DNA from: Hyperoplus lanceolatus
Lineage: Eukaryota; Chordata; Actinopteri; Uranoscopiformes; Ammodytidae
Direction: 5' to 3'
DNA length: 64,000 nucleotides
NCBI GenBank assembly: GCA_026929865.2
Contig: CM049416.1
Span: 5,383,501 to 5,447,500, forward strand
The translations under genes were made by a program, and so were the position numbers. A model generated the notes under the pieces. It saw only the letters and a program-made list of their open reading frames with translations. It searched no databases and was not told the DNA's origin. Shown one piece after another: positions 1 through 10,549 of the stretch (position 1 is its first letter; the number at the start of each line of letters is the position of its first letter).

Positions 1-2
1 CG

Positions 3-2033
3 AGGCAGGAATTGGTCGACAGCAATTTGGAACACTTTTGCAGAGCGGAGGCGAAACTGCGCGAAGCCCGAAACGCTCGTATGCAGCAATCGCGAGAACT
101 GAAGAAACAGTCGCACGAGGATCGTTTAAATACGCTCGTCGCGGAGGAGACGCAGTTGAAGAAAGAGGACTGGCAAAAAGCCATTGCCAGATCCAAGAAA
201 CAGCTGTTTCACCAGAACGGCTGCGTCCGAAAATTCAACACAGCAGTCCTACGAACTCACGTGCAGAAGGAAAATGAGGCCCTGATGGAGTTTCAAAGAA
301 AGAAAAAAAAAATGGCCGAAGAACTTGGACAACAGCAGAAAGACGAGATGAGGTGTGGACGGGAGGAAGGTCGGAGAGAGGAAATGGAAAGAGCTCATCA
401 AAGACGGCTTAATAACCTTGCCACGGCAGACCACCACACTAAGAGAATAGAGAAAAACAAAGAGCTGAGAGAGGAGGAGAGACGGCAGGAGAAGGAGGAG
501 AGAGATAGATTGCGAGAACTGCACGACTTGCATTTGCAGGAACTAAGACTTCAGGCAGAGCAAAAAGCAGAGTCAAAGAAAGCCAGTTTGAACTCTCGAC
601 TGGAGGAAATCGCCGGTAGAAGCCTGGCCACGGAAAGAGAGGCACATAGGCTGAATATAGAGGAGAAACAAACAATGCACGTTCAGCTGGACCTTGAAAT
701 GAAAAGGCAGCAAAGAAAAAGTTTGACAGCAGATGAATTCAGAAAGCTCCAGATACCAAAGGAAATTGTGCGAGACCGAATGTACACCTGGCTGAAAGAG
801 CAGACCGCCTCTGACACTGTGAATGAAGAGGCCAAATTCTCCAAAACAATGGCCGCACAAGATGCCAGCGTTGAGAAGAGGCAACAGGACAAGGCAGACA
901 AGAGGGATACAGCTCTCAAAAGTATCTCTGCTTTCAGGGAGGCAAAATTACAGGAGAAGAAGCAAATGAAGGAGGCAGAGCGACAGGGCAAAATCGACTG
1001 GTCTCAGGCTCAGAAAGAGTGCACCAGATTATTTCTGGTAAAAGAAAACCAAAAGACCAAGAAGGTCAGGGACAATAAAATGAATTGTCGAGACTACAAT
1101 CTCACTGCGATGGCCGAAAGTCGTGCCTGTCTGGAACAGCTGAAAAGGGAAGAAGATGACATCGAAAAGAAGAATTCTGAACAGATTGCTGAGAGACAGA
1201 AGCAACTCCAGCAGTATGTGTATCATGAACTTCGAGAGGCCGCAGACAGTCAACGAAATGTTTCACTTCTTCTAGCAACAAAGACAGGAGGACACAGTTT
1301 ATTTGTCGATGGGGAGCAGCCCGAGTACTACAGTAGCACTGATGAACCATTGCCCAGATTAGCCACCGACCAGACCCGTTTTATGAAAAACTATCTTGAA
1401 CGCGACCGCCTGCAACTAGGCATGAATAAGGAGTGTCGCCCTGTGCCGCCACGTCCCAGAGCAGCCGCGCTAGAGTTCCCTTCTGGGGAGGAGGGGTCCC
1501 ACTACCGTGCTAAAGGTACAGGGAAATCTCTGCCCAGATTCGGCACCGATCAAACCCGATCCACCAGGCAACTCTTGGAACGCAACAGGTTGCAACTCGT
1601 GTATGACGGGGAAGGTAAGGTAGATTTCCAGCTGGCCTACCGTCCACCCATTTCCAACACAGTCAAGCCAAGCTCTACAAAATCAAAATTCTTGGCTTCA
1701 CGAGAGAAACCTGTAGGACTTTTTGACCATTATGCTACTGCTGAGGTGTCAAACTACCTCTCCAAACATACAGGTGATTCATTGCCCAGATTTGCCACGG
1801 AAAAAACCCGGTCTACTAAGCAATATCTGGAACAGGACGGACTGCAACTAACTTACAAAGAAAACAGTACGGACGATTTGCAGCCAATTTATTTTCCACC
1901 TATTTCCATAAAGGAAACACCTGCAGGGCAACATTGCCCCCATACCGTTGTGGAGCATTCCCACTGTGGTTGTAAGGATACTGTTGAATCTTTCCCCACA
2001 TTGGATACTGCGGTAACCAGGTGCATTAAATAG
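3..2033 (+). CDS. TPH-domain coiled-coil protein, CFAP210/CFAP53-like, 5' partial
   Basis: The frame is open from the left edge to a TAG at 2031-2033, giving about 676 residues with no interruption; no convincing initiator ATG is visible, so the N-terminus lies outside the window. The first 420 residues are almost entirely charged Arg/Lys/Glu/Gln heptad-like helix, as in trichohyalin-plectin-homology (TPH) proteins of cilia and flagella (CFAP210/CCDC173, CFAP53, MNS1), which are microtubule inner proteins or axonemal scaffolds. The C-terminal third is different: three copies of a roughly 24-residue motif of the form LPR(F/L)xT(D/E)(Q/K)TRxxxxxLExxxLQL begin near nt 1347, 1528 and 1779, joined by Pro-rich linkers with PP(I)S. 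TPH genes usually have many exons, so 2 kb of coding sequence without an intron, followed by AATAAA and A-runs, suggests a retrogene or an unusually long last exon. Family assignment is by composition and recall; the orthologue is not certain. Confidence 0.6.
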   Translation, partial: RQELVDSNLEHFCRAEAKLREARNARMQQSRELKKQSHEDRLNTLVAEETQLKKEDWQKAIARSKKQLFHQNGCVRKFNTAVLRTHVQKENEALMEFQRKKKKMAEELGQQQKDEMRCGREEGRREEMERAHQRRLNNLATADHHTKRIEKNKELREEERRQEKEERDRLRELHDLHLQELRLQAEQKAESKKASLNSRLEEIAGRSLATEREAHRLNIEEKQTMHVQLDLEMKRQQRKSLTADEFRKLQIPKEIVRDRMYTWLKEQTASDTVNEEAKFSKTMAAQDASVEKRQQDKADKRDTALKSISAFREAKLQEKKQMKEAERQGKIDWSQAQKECTRLFLVKENQKTKKVRDNKMNCRDYNLTAMAESRACLEQLKREEDDIEKKNSEQIAERQKQLQQYVYHELREAADSQRNVSLLLATKTGGHSLFVDGEQPEYYSSTDEPLPRLATDQTRFMKNYLERDRLQLGMNKECRPVPPRPRAAALEFPSGEEGSHYRAKGTGKSLPRFGTDQTRSTRQLLERNRLQLVYDGEGKVDFQLAYRPPISNTVKPSSTKSKFLASREKPVGLFDHYATAEVSNYLSKHTGDSLPRFATEKTRSTKQYLEQDGLQLTYKENSTDDLQPIYFPPISIKETPAGQHCPHTVVEHSHCGCKDTVESFPTLDTAVTRCIK

Positions 2034-2127
2034 CAGCTGGAGAGCGGAAAAACAGCAACTTATAAAGACCTAGATGGCAAACGCATAAAAAAAAACATTC
2101 AAACACCAACCAAATGGACAAGCATGA

Positions 2128-2133
2128 AATAAA
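2128..2133 (+). terminator. poly(A) signal AATAAA of the TPH gene, followed by A-runs
   Basis: AATAAA lies about 95 bases after the stop and is followed at once by A8 and, after CAAT, A9, then an AT microsatellite. A signal followed directly by genomic A-tracts is what an integrated, polyadenylated retrocopy leaves behind, though it could be an ordinary A-rich 3' end. Confidence 0.45.
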
Positions 2134-2296
2134 AAAAACAATAAAAAAAAATATATATATATATATAGGCCTATATATATATTTGAAGTATGGCCATTTT
2201 CATTTAAAATTGCACAAAATATTATTGTTTAATCCGAGGCAGATTTTAACATACCCTGAAATGTTTAACTTAATGGCAAATGGACTTTACTTATAG

Positions 2297-2550
2297 GGCT
2301 TTTCCCTGGTTTTTCACAGACCCAAAGTGCTTCACATTGCATTGTTTTGTACACATTCACCCAATCAGACAAACATTCATACACCGATAGCAGCAGCTAC
2401 CATGCAGGGTGCAAGCTAACCATCGGGAGCAATTTAGGGTTTAGTGTTTTGCCCAGGGACACTTTGACATGTGGTGGGGAGACGGGGGGATCGAACCACC
2501 GACCATGCACTTGAGTGGAAGACCGCCCTAGCCACTTCCCCACAGCCGCC
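2297..2550 (-). mobile_element. tRNA-derived SINE, family C, reverse orientation
   Basis: Read on the minus strand it starts with GGCGGCTGTGGGGAAGTGGC, has a Pol III B-box-like GGTTCGATCC, then CACATGTCAAAGTGTCCCTG and a body with TAGCTGCTGCTATCGGTGTA. The same body occurs at 53716-54020 (+) and 63047-63330 (-), so it is an interspersed SINE, not a tRNA gene. Confidence 0.75.
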
Positions 2551-2886
2551 AACCTTGTCCAACCCGTCTTTGTGAAAACAAAAATAGAAAAAAACATATT
2601 TAGTCGAAATGCAGAGATTTGTTTATGGTCGTACTTATTGCATCACTCATTTGACTTCACAGTTGCAATTTATGATTACATTTCATATTTAGGAAACTAG
2701 ATTTCAAAACATCCTTTAGCATTAAAGCTTACAGCATGTGACTATGACCCCCAAGTGTATTACTAACTATCTCTTGTTTTTAGTCTGTACATAAGCGTAC
2801 TTGTTACAAGTATCGGTCTGACAGGTCATTTCTGGATTCTATGGATTCTGATTTCAAATAGCTACATACATGTTTGGTCCATGGGC

Positions 2887-3137
2887 TTAAAGGTTCAGTA
2901 AGCGGAATGGTCAGTTTAGCTAACTTCCTGTCACTGACTGCAGTTAGCAGTCCCCTCCCTCGTCCCTACGTCACCACATTAATGCACTGCGGTCTTCAAA
3001 CAATGAGTTATCTAGCATCATCTCAGATAAGTAAGTGTGATAAAACACGATAAAAACCATCAAAACAGACATTGGGAAGGATTTGTACCCACATTCACCC
3101 GTCTGTTGCTCTGCACGTGCACCGGCAGTGAGACAGG
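2887..3137 (+). mobile_element. MITE of the TTAAAGGTTCAGTAAGCG family
   Basis: Begins TTAAAGGTTCAGTAAGCGG and shares its first 250 bases closely with the element that starts at the TRIM stop codon (23673 on). The reverse end of a third copy (CGCTTACTGAACCTTTAA-like) is at about 58690. The right end of this copy is not clear. Confidence 0.6.
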
Positions 3138-3550
3138 TGTCGGTTTGCGTTCTCTCTTGTGATTGGATATTAATTTCGAGATCCCGTAGGAACGTAGTTC
3201 GCGATTGGCATTTTTTTAACCTGTCTTTCCCTGTTCTCCTTTTCCTTCTATGATAAAGAGGAGCGCGGCTCTGCTGCGACCCTGCAGTTACACTCTCTCC
3301 TGTCCACCCATGTTATTGTCACTGTCATTATATGTTTCTTGGTGAGGTGTGAACTGGAAGACACATTTCATTGCTCTGTAACGGTGCATATGACCAAATA
3401 AACTGATCGATTGATTGGTTTATTTGCCGATTTCATGCAGAGTAGCTGACTGAGAGATCGGCTTTATGAAACGCACACAAACAAGAAATACCGTAAACAA
3501 GCTTTAGAAGAGCCATGCTAGCTATATTTCACATGTTGTGGCAGGACAAA
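3138..3550. other. no gene seen
   Basis: Unique-looking AT-rich sequence. A stretch near 3360-3420 includes AATAAA and a GATCGATTGATTGG run, but no coding frame or clear repeat boundary was found. Confidence 0.5.
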
Positions 3551-3552
3551 AA

Positions 3553-3993
<441 letters not shown>

Positions 3994-4115
3994 TATATAT
4001 CTGTTTTGTACTCTGAGATCCTATGTTGTATAAATGTGCAACCATTTTAGAAATCGGTTCATCCTAGCCTGAGAAAAGGCAGAAAGAGTGCTTTATGGTC
4101 TCACTGTCTCACACT

Positions 4116-4153
4116 ACATTTTACCATGTGTGACATCACACATGGTAAAATGT
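4116..4153. repeat. perfect 38-bp palindrome (18-bp arms, 2-nt centre)
   Basis: Arm ACATTTTACCATGTGTGA, centre CA, then TCACACATGGTAAAATGT, the exact reverse complement. It could extrude as a cruciform or be the head-to-head joint of a transposon end. Confidence 0.95.
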
Positions 4154-4242
4154 ATTGCATCTGAAACCATACCAGTGGTTGCTCATTAGATGGGGAACAA
4201 GTTTTCAATCATTTTGGAGAATAGTGAGAGCAGCTTTCTTGA

Positions 4243-4451
4243 CCTCAAACGATCAAGAAAAGAGTTTCATCATTTTCACTGGGAGATTTGTTCCAAACGA
4301 ACGCTTCTGCTGAGGACTTCTTCTCCCTGACGAGGACGACACACTCACACAGACTGACCAAAGACTCAACTAACTTCCATCATGGACAATGTGAGCTCTC
4401 AACACTTTGAAAGGCTTTCACAGCCCTCACAGTTCACTGATATAATGCTAA
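4243..4451. repeat. 209-bp direct repeat, copy 1
   Basis: From CCTCAAACGATCAAGAAAAG to GATATAATGCTAA. Nearly identical (a handful of substitutions) to 6691-6899, same orientation, 2.45 kb away. Confidence 0.9.
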
Positions 4452-4776
4452 AAGTCTCACACTATCTGGGGGCGTATAGGGATTCGGGGCGGGCTTATCA
4501 TAGACTATTGCATGATGGAAATTCCTGGTTATTAACCCATTGATGCCAAAATAATATATAAAAGGGTCAAAATAAAAGATAATATATATAGCTGCTGTTT
4601 TGCTGGAAGTTCCAGGAATACACACACCTTGCTATGGATGGATATAGCTCCACTGCATTGTGGGTCAGCCTCTTTAGGCAAATGCTAAGGGAGCAAACTC
4701 TGACAGAAAGGTTTATGTTAAAAAACATTGAAAAAGTCATTTTTTGCATAATATGGGACCTTTAACTCAAGTCAAG

Positions 4777-5706
4777 TTAAAGCCACTATGAGTAACTTTG
4801 TCAGTTGGCGTCCCCTTTGGACAAAAGCAGTAGTATTTTTACGACGCCAGCTGTCGTAAAGCTGTTTTCTAGAGGGTACCGGCCGTGCAAGTGTCAAATG
4901 ATTAGGACGCAATATAGTGCATGTCCATGTGTTGAAAGTGTGAGGGCACCGGACTCTTTTCGGCTCTGTGATAGTGGTTAGTGACACTGCATCAACTAAT
5001 GCCAGTCAGTGCCACACACACCTGATTGCAATGAGTTGATGCAGGTATAATAACCACTCGCACGGAGCTGAAAGATTCCGTGTCCTCACAGAAAGTAAAT
5101 GAACGAGAGACGGCAGTTAGTATGAATCACGATGAGGTAATGTGTTTTATGTTGTTGTAAATAATGACTATTTCAGATGAATAATGGTCCTCTGATGATG
5201 GTGAAGCAAAGTAAACTTTGTTTTAGTACCAACCGCTCATTCATTTAGGAGTAAACACTGCAGTCTAGTTCGCTCCGTGAAATTGTGTATACGTTGCTTG
5301 GCAACGCCCTCCCGCCCGTCTATCACTCTCCCTTTTAGCTTTTCTTCATTGCATTTTCTTTTTTTTCTTTGATGGTTCAGCTCCGTTATCAGTCATTATG
5401 ACGACAAATAACTGTCTCAAACAAGGCTGCCGCTCCCCTTCCCTCACCTGGAGGGATAGGCTTCTCAAATCGCGTTGCTGCGCCACACTGAAATCTGCGA
5501 CCGATACAAATGCGACAATAGAGCATGCACGCGCGAACCGAAAATCAGACTGGGTGTGGGACCAGACCAAATGCAGTAATAAAAACTATATAAAAACGTC
5601 TTTCTTTGCACAGATGTTCTCGTTTGCTGTTAAAGTAATTTATGATTATCAGAGGAAACATGAGGCCGTTTAAAAGATATTTAAATGTTACTCGTAGTGA
5701 CTTTAA
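4777..5706. mobile_element. 930-bp TIR DNA transposon, non-autonomous
   Basis: Left end TTAAAGCCACTATGAGTAAC; right end GTTACTCGTAGTGACTTTAA is the inverted match with two mismatches. TTAA lies at both extremes. No transposase frame is seen. Parts recur at 46075-46270 and a right-end piece near 53390-53430, so it is a dispersed family. Confidence 0.7.
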
Positions 5707-5747
5707 AACATGCATGGAGAAAAGACAATCTGCACAAACTTCTCTAA

Positions 5748-5900
5748 GATGAAGTCCTTACTGATACATTCATGAATTATCTGGCTCATATAAGATGTAA
5801 CTGCATCGTATATCCTCAGCAGTACAATGTCATTAGTGCTCTGGACATGGACGCCATGATGAATATGATCCATGCATGGTTAGAGAGCACTGTAAAGTTA
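5748..5900. repeat. dispersed repeat shared with 18233-18390
   Basis: Both segments carry an alignable run that includes ATGAATTATCTGGCTCATAT / ATGAATTGTCTGGTTCATAT, CAGCAGTA, GACATGG and TGGTTAGAGAGCAC. Diverged relatives of an unnamed element. Confidence 0.6.
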
Positions 5901-6221
5901 CATGCATTAATAAGACTATGCCAAGGTCTGACCACAAGATGGAGGAAGGCTATGTAGCCTATGTGCGCGCAAGCCTGTCAATTAAAAACATATAAATTCA
6001 CTTTTGTGCTCTGTGTAATATTTGAAGATCAACTTTGGAACAGGGAAAAACCTTTAAAAATCCAATTGAATTATAGTTTGAGTCATAAAGACGTACAAGA
6101 TACAATAAAAAAAATAACATGTAAGATACATGAACAAAAGTAAGGTGTGTCAAAGTCTCATCTTGTGTTAAAGGCTAATGCAACAAAAGTGAGTCTTCAG
6201 CAACGTATTAAACTGTTCAAC

Positions 6222-6268
6222 TTTACAGGGATCCAGGTTCTATTCATTCACACACAGTCATACCGGAC
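6222..6268 (-). mobile_element. fragment of V-SINE-type element
   Basis: CAGGGATCCAGGTTCTATTC followed by ATTCACACACAGTCATAC matches the same segment of the longer element at 62436-62672. Confidence 0.55.
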
Positions 6269-6585
6269 ATTGAGTGGGTTTATGGCTTCCACTCACCGGC
6301 ATGAGACAGAACTATATGTGAAATAAATATAAAGAACACCTAACAGGTGGTAAAACAGGGGCCAGTTAGTTGTTCATTTATAATTGTTGGAGAACTACAC
6401 AAGCAGCAGCTGATGAGATTGACACCAGACTGAGGACAGTCATTGGTGACATGTGGACCTGATCTCAGGCCTTTAGCAGGCTGACTGGATGAGACTTCAG
6501 ATCACTGAGGTCAGGTGTGACTGGAGAAACACACATGCACAAGATGGTGGTGCAGGGTTCCGTGGTTGCTATGTTTGGTCTCCAA

Positions 6586-6692
6586 GGTTTTGTGTATTTT
6601 TAATAAAGAATCTTTTATGAATGATGCACATGGAGACTCCAGGTGCATCATTCATAGAAGATTCTATTTGTATTGTAAAAATACACAAACCC
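6586..6692. repeat. long imperfect hairpin, about 45-nt arms
   Basis: GGTTTTGTGTATTTTTA..AGAATCTTTTATGAATGATGCA pairs with TGCATCATTCATAGAAGATTCT..TAAAAATACACAAACC around a loop of about 15 nt. Either a small foldback MITE or a precursor-like hairpin; expression is unknown. Confidence 0.8.
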
Positions 6693-6899
6693 TCAAACGG
6701 TCAAGAAAAGAGTTTCATCATTTTCACTGGGAGATTTGTTCCAAACGAACGCTTCTGCTGAGGACTTCTTCTCCCTGACGAGGACAACACACTCACACAG
6801 ACTGACCAAAGACTCAACTAACTTCCATCATGGACAATGTGAGCTCTCAACACTTTGAAAGGCTTTCACAACCCTCACAGTTCACTGATATAATACTAA
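6691..6899. repeat. 209-bp direct repeat, copy 2
   Basis: Same orientation as 4243-4451. Its first bases overlap the outer end of the hairpin at 6586-6692. Confidence 0.9.
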
Positions 6900-7846
6900 T
6901 AATTACACAGTAGGCACGTGTGGAGCTGAATATTATGGATCATACAATACAGATATCTGTCACCAGTATTGGAAAAATTATTGTAAAAGTAAAAAATACT
7001 AAACTTTAAAAATATTCCGATAGGCTAACAAGTTAAAGCCCTGCTGTTACCTAAGTAAAAGTATGCAAGTATAGTAAGGAAAAGTAGGCTACTTAATGGA
7101 GATGTGATTATTGTACTATTATATAACTAACAGATTATTCATGCAGGGTTTTAGGTGGAACTCATTTTGCATGGGACAGCATATACATGTTATTTTCATT
7201 GCGGATTCCAGTATTTTTTTTTATACATAAATTGTTTGCTTGAAAAAAAGAAAAAGTATTAAAAGGAAATGCAAATACTCAAATTTTAGGAGTTGGAAAA
7301 ATTACAAATGTGGCATATTTGTATTAAAAATTAAACTTGTGAAAATAGTCAATAGCCAATTAATTTATATCAATTAAGTTATCGACACATTTTTCATTTT
7401 TCAAAAGGACAATCATCGATGGTTTTTGGTTCATTGGCCTGTTGGGTGGCATACAATGTTTATATATTTAGTGTGCAAATTGGTAAAGTAACTAGTACCT
7501 TCAGTTATCAGATAAATGTAGTGGAGAAAAAAATACAATATTTCCAACTGAATTGTATAGTAGGACTTTAAAGGATGCTTATAAATTCTAACAGCTAAAT
7601 GCCATATTACGAGGCAAAATCATATTAGATAAATGTTTTAAATCAAGGCAAAATTCAGGTCTTTAAACCACTATGTATACAAAATATAATAAAAACAAGT
7701 AACTGAACAAGGTTTTTAAAAAAATCTATCTAAAAGAAATAGATATATTTTCTCATAAGTATAGTGATGCTCAAATGAGGAAAAATGTGTTTCATTGACC
7801 AAACATGATGGTGAACACTTGGTAAGGTCTGTTTGGCTGCTTTGCT
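6900..7846. other. AT-rich intergenic sequence, no gene seen
   Basis: All frames are short and composition is strongly AT. No TIR, SINE box or splice-bounded exon was found. Confidence 0.6.
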
Positions 7847-8600
7847 TTAAAGGGACACTGTGTAACATTTTGAGTAATTTATTAGCTAAAATCAATGGTC
7901 AATGACGTGACGCCCATTTTTTTGTGTCCGTAAGGTTAAATTAAATTTGAAAATGTGGAAACAAAAAAAAAGCTTACACATTACTTTAACGCATTCATTT
8001 CTAGAGACCCTATTCGAAAGTTTTTGGTTTTATTCAATTTTGAGAGAATATTTGGAGATAAAAGGCAAAAATGTCTAAGTGGTGTAACCGTCAAAACTTC
8101 GTACCACAAAATGTAACTTGCTTAAATACAGTCAATTTCTCAATATGACATCCTATAAACTATTTTGGCATTATCCTAAAATGGAGGTCATTATGAGTAT
8201 ATAAATTATATTTTTATACAACATTCATATTTGTTCTAATAATTTGGGGAATCTCATCAGACGAGTGAATGTCCTGAATTGTCAAGTGGTGTAACCATCA
8301 TTCAAGGTGCCATTTTGTTCAAATCTTTAAGAACAGTAAAGGACCCCTGATGAACATGACTGCTGCATTCCAAAGTTAAGAGTTCTCAAAGAAATATAAG
8401 ATATTTGCACTTTTAGGGTATGTCAAGTATCATTTGGCTTACATGTCAAATGGTGTAACCCAAATAAAACGTTGAAAAAATATTTTTTTCATAAATAGTA
8501 TTATTGTTTTAAGAATTATATTTGATTTATTCACATCAAGACCATGTCCTCAGATATGAGTCCATGATAATGGCTGTCAAAATAGATTTTTAGTCGAAAT

Positions 8601-8632
8601 GTCAAATGGTGTAACCGGTTACACCATTTGAC
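8601..8632. repeat. perfect 32-bp palindrome built from two head-to-head GTCAAATGGTGTAACC motifs
   Basis: GTCAAATGGTGTAACC is followed at once by its reverse complement GGTTACACCATTTGAC. An identical palindrome is at 38047-38078 in the inverted copy. Confidence 0.97.
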
Positions 8633-8696
8633 TAATTTGACAAACATCTCAGTTTTTGTCAAATTTTTTCAAAATGCACTAGTTTTAGATACTGGT

Positions 8697-8909
8697 TTAA
8701 ATGAAATATGAGCCCGCTACTTTTAAACCAGTTTTAGTTACATGTTTACCTTCTAAAATAGTTGGTATTTCCACAACTTTATCACCAAAGCTAGGTACGG
8801 CTAGGATAAAATCATTGGTACAAGATTTTGTGATTTTTTTTAATTCATGTTTAGCTTCAATGCATATTTTTATATCATTCCTTTTCATTTTAATGTCACA
8901 TAATTTCAT
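8697..8909 (-). other. short reading frame shared by both 2.35-kb element copies, 70 codons
   Basis: The frame encodes MKLCDIKMKRNDIKICIEAK followed by a region ending in VPSFGDKVVEIPTILE. The same peptide segments appear on the plus strand at 37739-37954, with a local difference that alters the middle. No known domain is recognised; it could be a decayed exon of the parental transposon or chance. Confidence 0.3.
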
Positions 8910-10549
8910 AATACAGAATAAATTGACACCTAATGTGGAAGGATGAACAGCAGCTTTAAATACCTAGATCTCCAACAATTTGTGAATAGTAGAAAATGTT
9001 AATCAAATTTAGGCTGCAGAATTGAGCCACTTTCTCTACAATAGATGCCACATTCAAAAGAGGAAACAAGCCAATTACCTTGCAAAAAGAGGACAGGAAA
9101 GGTAGTTTTCATGAACAGAAACAAGCGTGCACTCACTCACTTTTTCTTAAATGTAATCAGATCACAAGGCATAACGTCAACCAAATAATATCTTGCTTTC
9201 AGATAGATATAACTAGATATGAATTCACTGTTTAAAAGGGCATGCAGGAGCAGGACCCTTAACAGACATGAATCTCCTTGTCTCTTCTACCCATCCACCT
9301 AGCTCTTTCTCACAAACAAACATAGACACACTTAAACGCACAAACACACAATTTGTTAAGACTTTTTGTTGTTGATTGAATTTTTTCCATAAATACAATC
9401 AAATGAGTTCCACCCTAGAACATTTTTGTCATCCATGAGATCTTTATTTAAGAGTGGTTTCTTCAGGTTTAAGAGCATATAATTACAAAATCTGAATGTG
9501 TAAACAATAGTCAGTTTTGAACCAGAAGACCACGCCGTGAATAAAGATAGAATAATTACTCCATAATCACCTTAATGGTATTTGTTGACCAATATTTTTA
9601 AGTACATGAAAACAAAAACTAATGGCAAGTCCAAACACAGTAACTATCTTGACTGTAGTGCCTGATTTCAGTGTTGTTTATTAAACTTTTGGCTGTAGAA
9701 GTAAAGACCGTCAAGTGGTGTAACAGGTTTGTGTCAAATGGTGTAACCAGTATTTTTCCTAAAAATCAAAATGTACCTGTAAATTAATGTAGGCCAGAAT
9801 TGATTACTCTTCTTAAATGTATAAAATACTTTAACACTTTTAACACGGCATTGGTCATCAATCATTTAGAAAACAAGATATTTCCAGCTAACGTCCCACT
9901 AAAATTAGTAAAAACGCATAAAATTTAGATTTAGGGGTTATCCAAATAAAATCTTTTTTCATGTGATATTTTGAAATGGAAGTTATTATTCTTATGAGTT
10001 ACACTCATATTACACTATGGTGGACAAAATAATGAATATTTCTTAATCTTTTGTGGTTACACCATTTGACATTGTCAGGTCCATTTGGGCCTACTTTAGT
10101 AGAAAAGCGTGTAAATCCCATTTCCCATGAAATAAAACTAACAGAAAAACAAAATTTATATTTTAAATTGATTCAAGGATGCTTTTAAAATATATTTTTG
10201 AAAGATTTTCAAAAAACCATCATGACAACCCTTATTCGTCATTGACCCAAATATGTCCTCATTGGTGTAAAATCACCTCTGCCAATAGTCTGAATTATCC
10301 TCCTGAGCGGAGAATTACAAATATTAATATTACATTTTGTACATTGAGCAGGCAAGTCTTATGGAGGCGACCATGTTTTTGGAATGTCAGCAGGTGCATT
10401 GTTTAACATTTAGAATTGTTCTTGTCCTTGAAGGCCACTGTAGCTTCTGTTATTATTCTAAAGGGTTGGGGTTACCCAGGGAGCGTTGCATTCTAGAACT
10501 TTGTAGAACTTTCTTGATGATGTCATATTACACAATGCCCCTTTAAGAG

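Larger units (their letters stand above)
7897..10248 (+). mobile_element. 2.35-kb TIR element with GTGTAACC motifs, copy A
   Basis: Ends are GGTCAATGACG and CGTCATTGACCC, an 11-12-bp inverted pair. It is nearly identical to the reverse complement of 36410-38784, so the family moved or duplicated recently. The motif TCAA(A/G)TGGTGTAACC recurs about eight times on both strands (near 8077, 8282, 8446, 8601, 8617, 9712, 9735, 10056), including a perfect 32-bp palindrome at 8601-8632. One reading frame of about 70 codons (8697-8909, minus) is kept in both copies; no recognisable transposase is present. Probably a non-autonomous DNA transposon; the superfamily is not assigned. Confidence 0.75.
7848..10549. 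mobile_element. MITE (GGGACACTGTGTAACATTTT family) split by a 2.35-kb insertion
   Basis: Left end TTTAAAGGGACACTGTGTAA, right end CATATTACACAATGCCCCTT then TAA. The left and right halves match an uninserted relative at 42115-42860: TTAGCTAAAATCAAT on the left and GTCCTCATTGGTGTAAAATC on the right. The intervening 7897-10248 is a separate, younger element. Confidence 0.75.
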
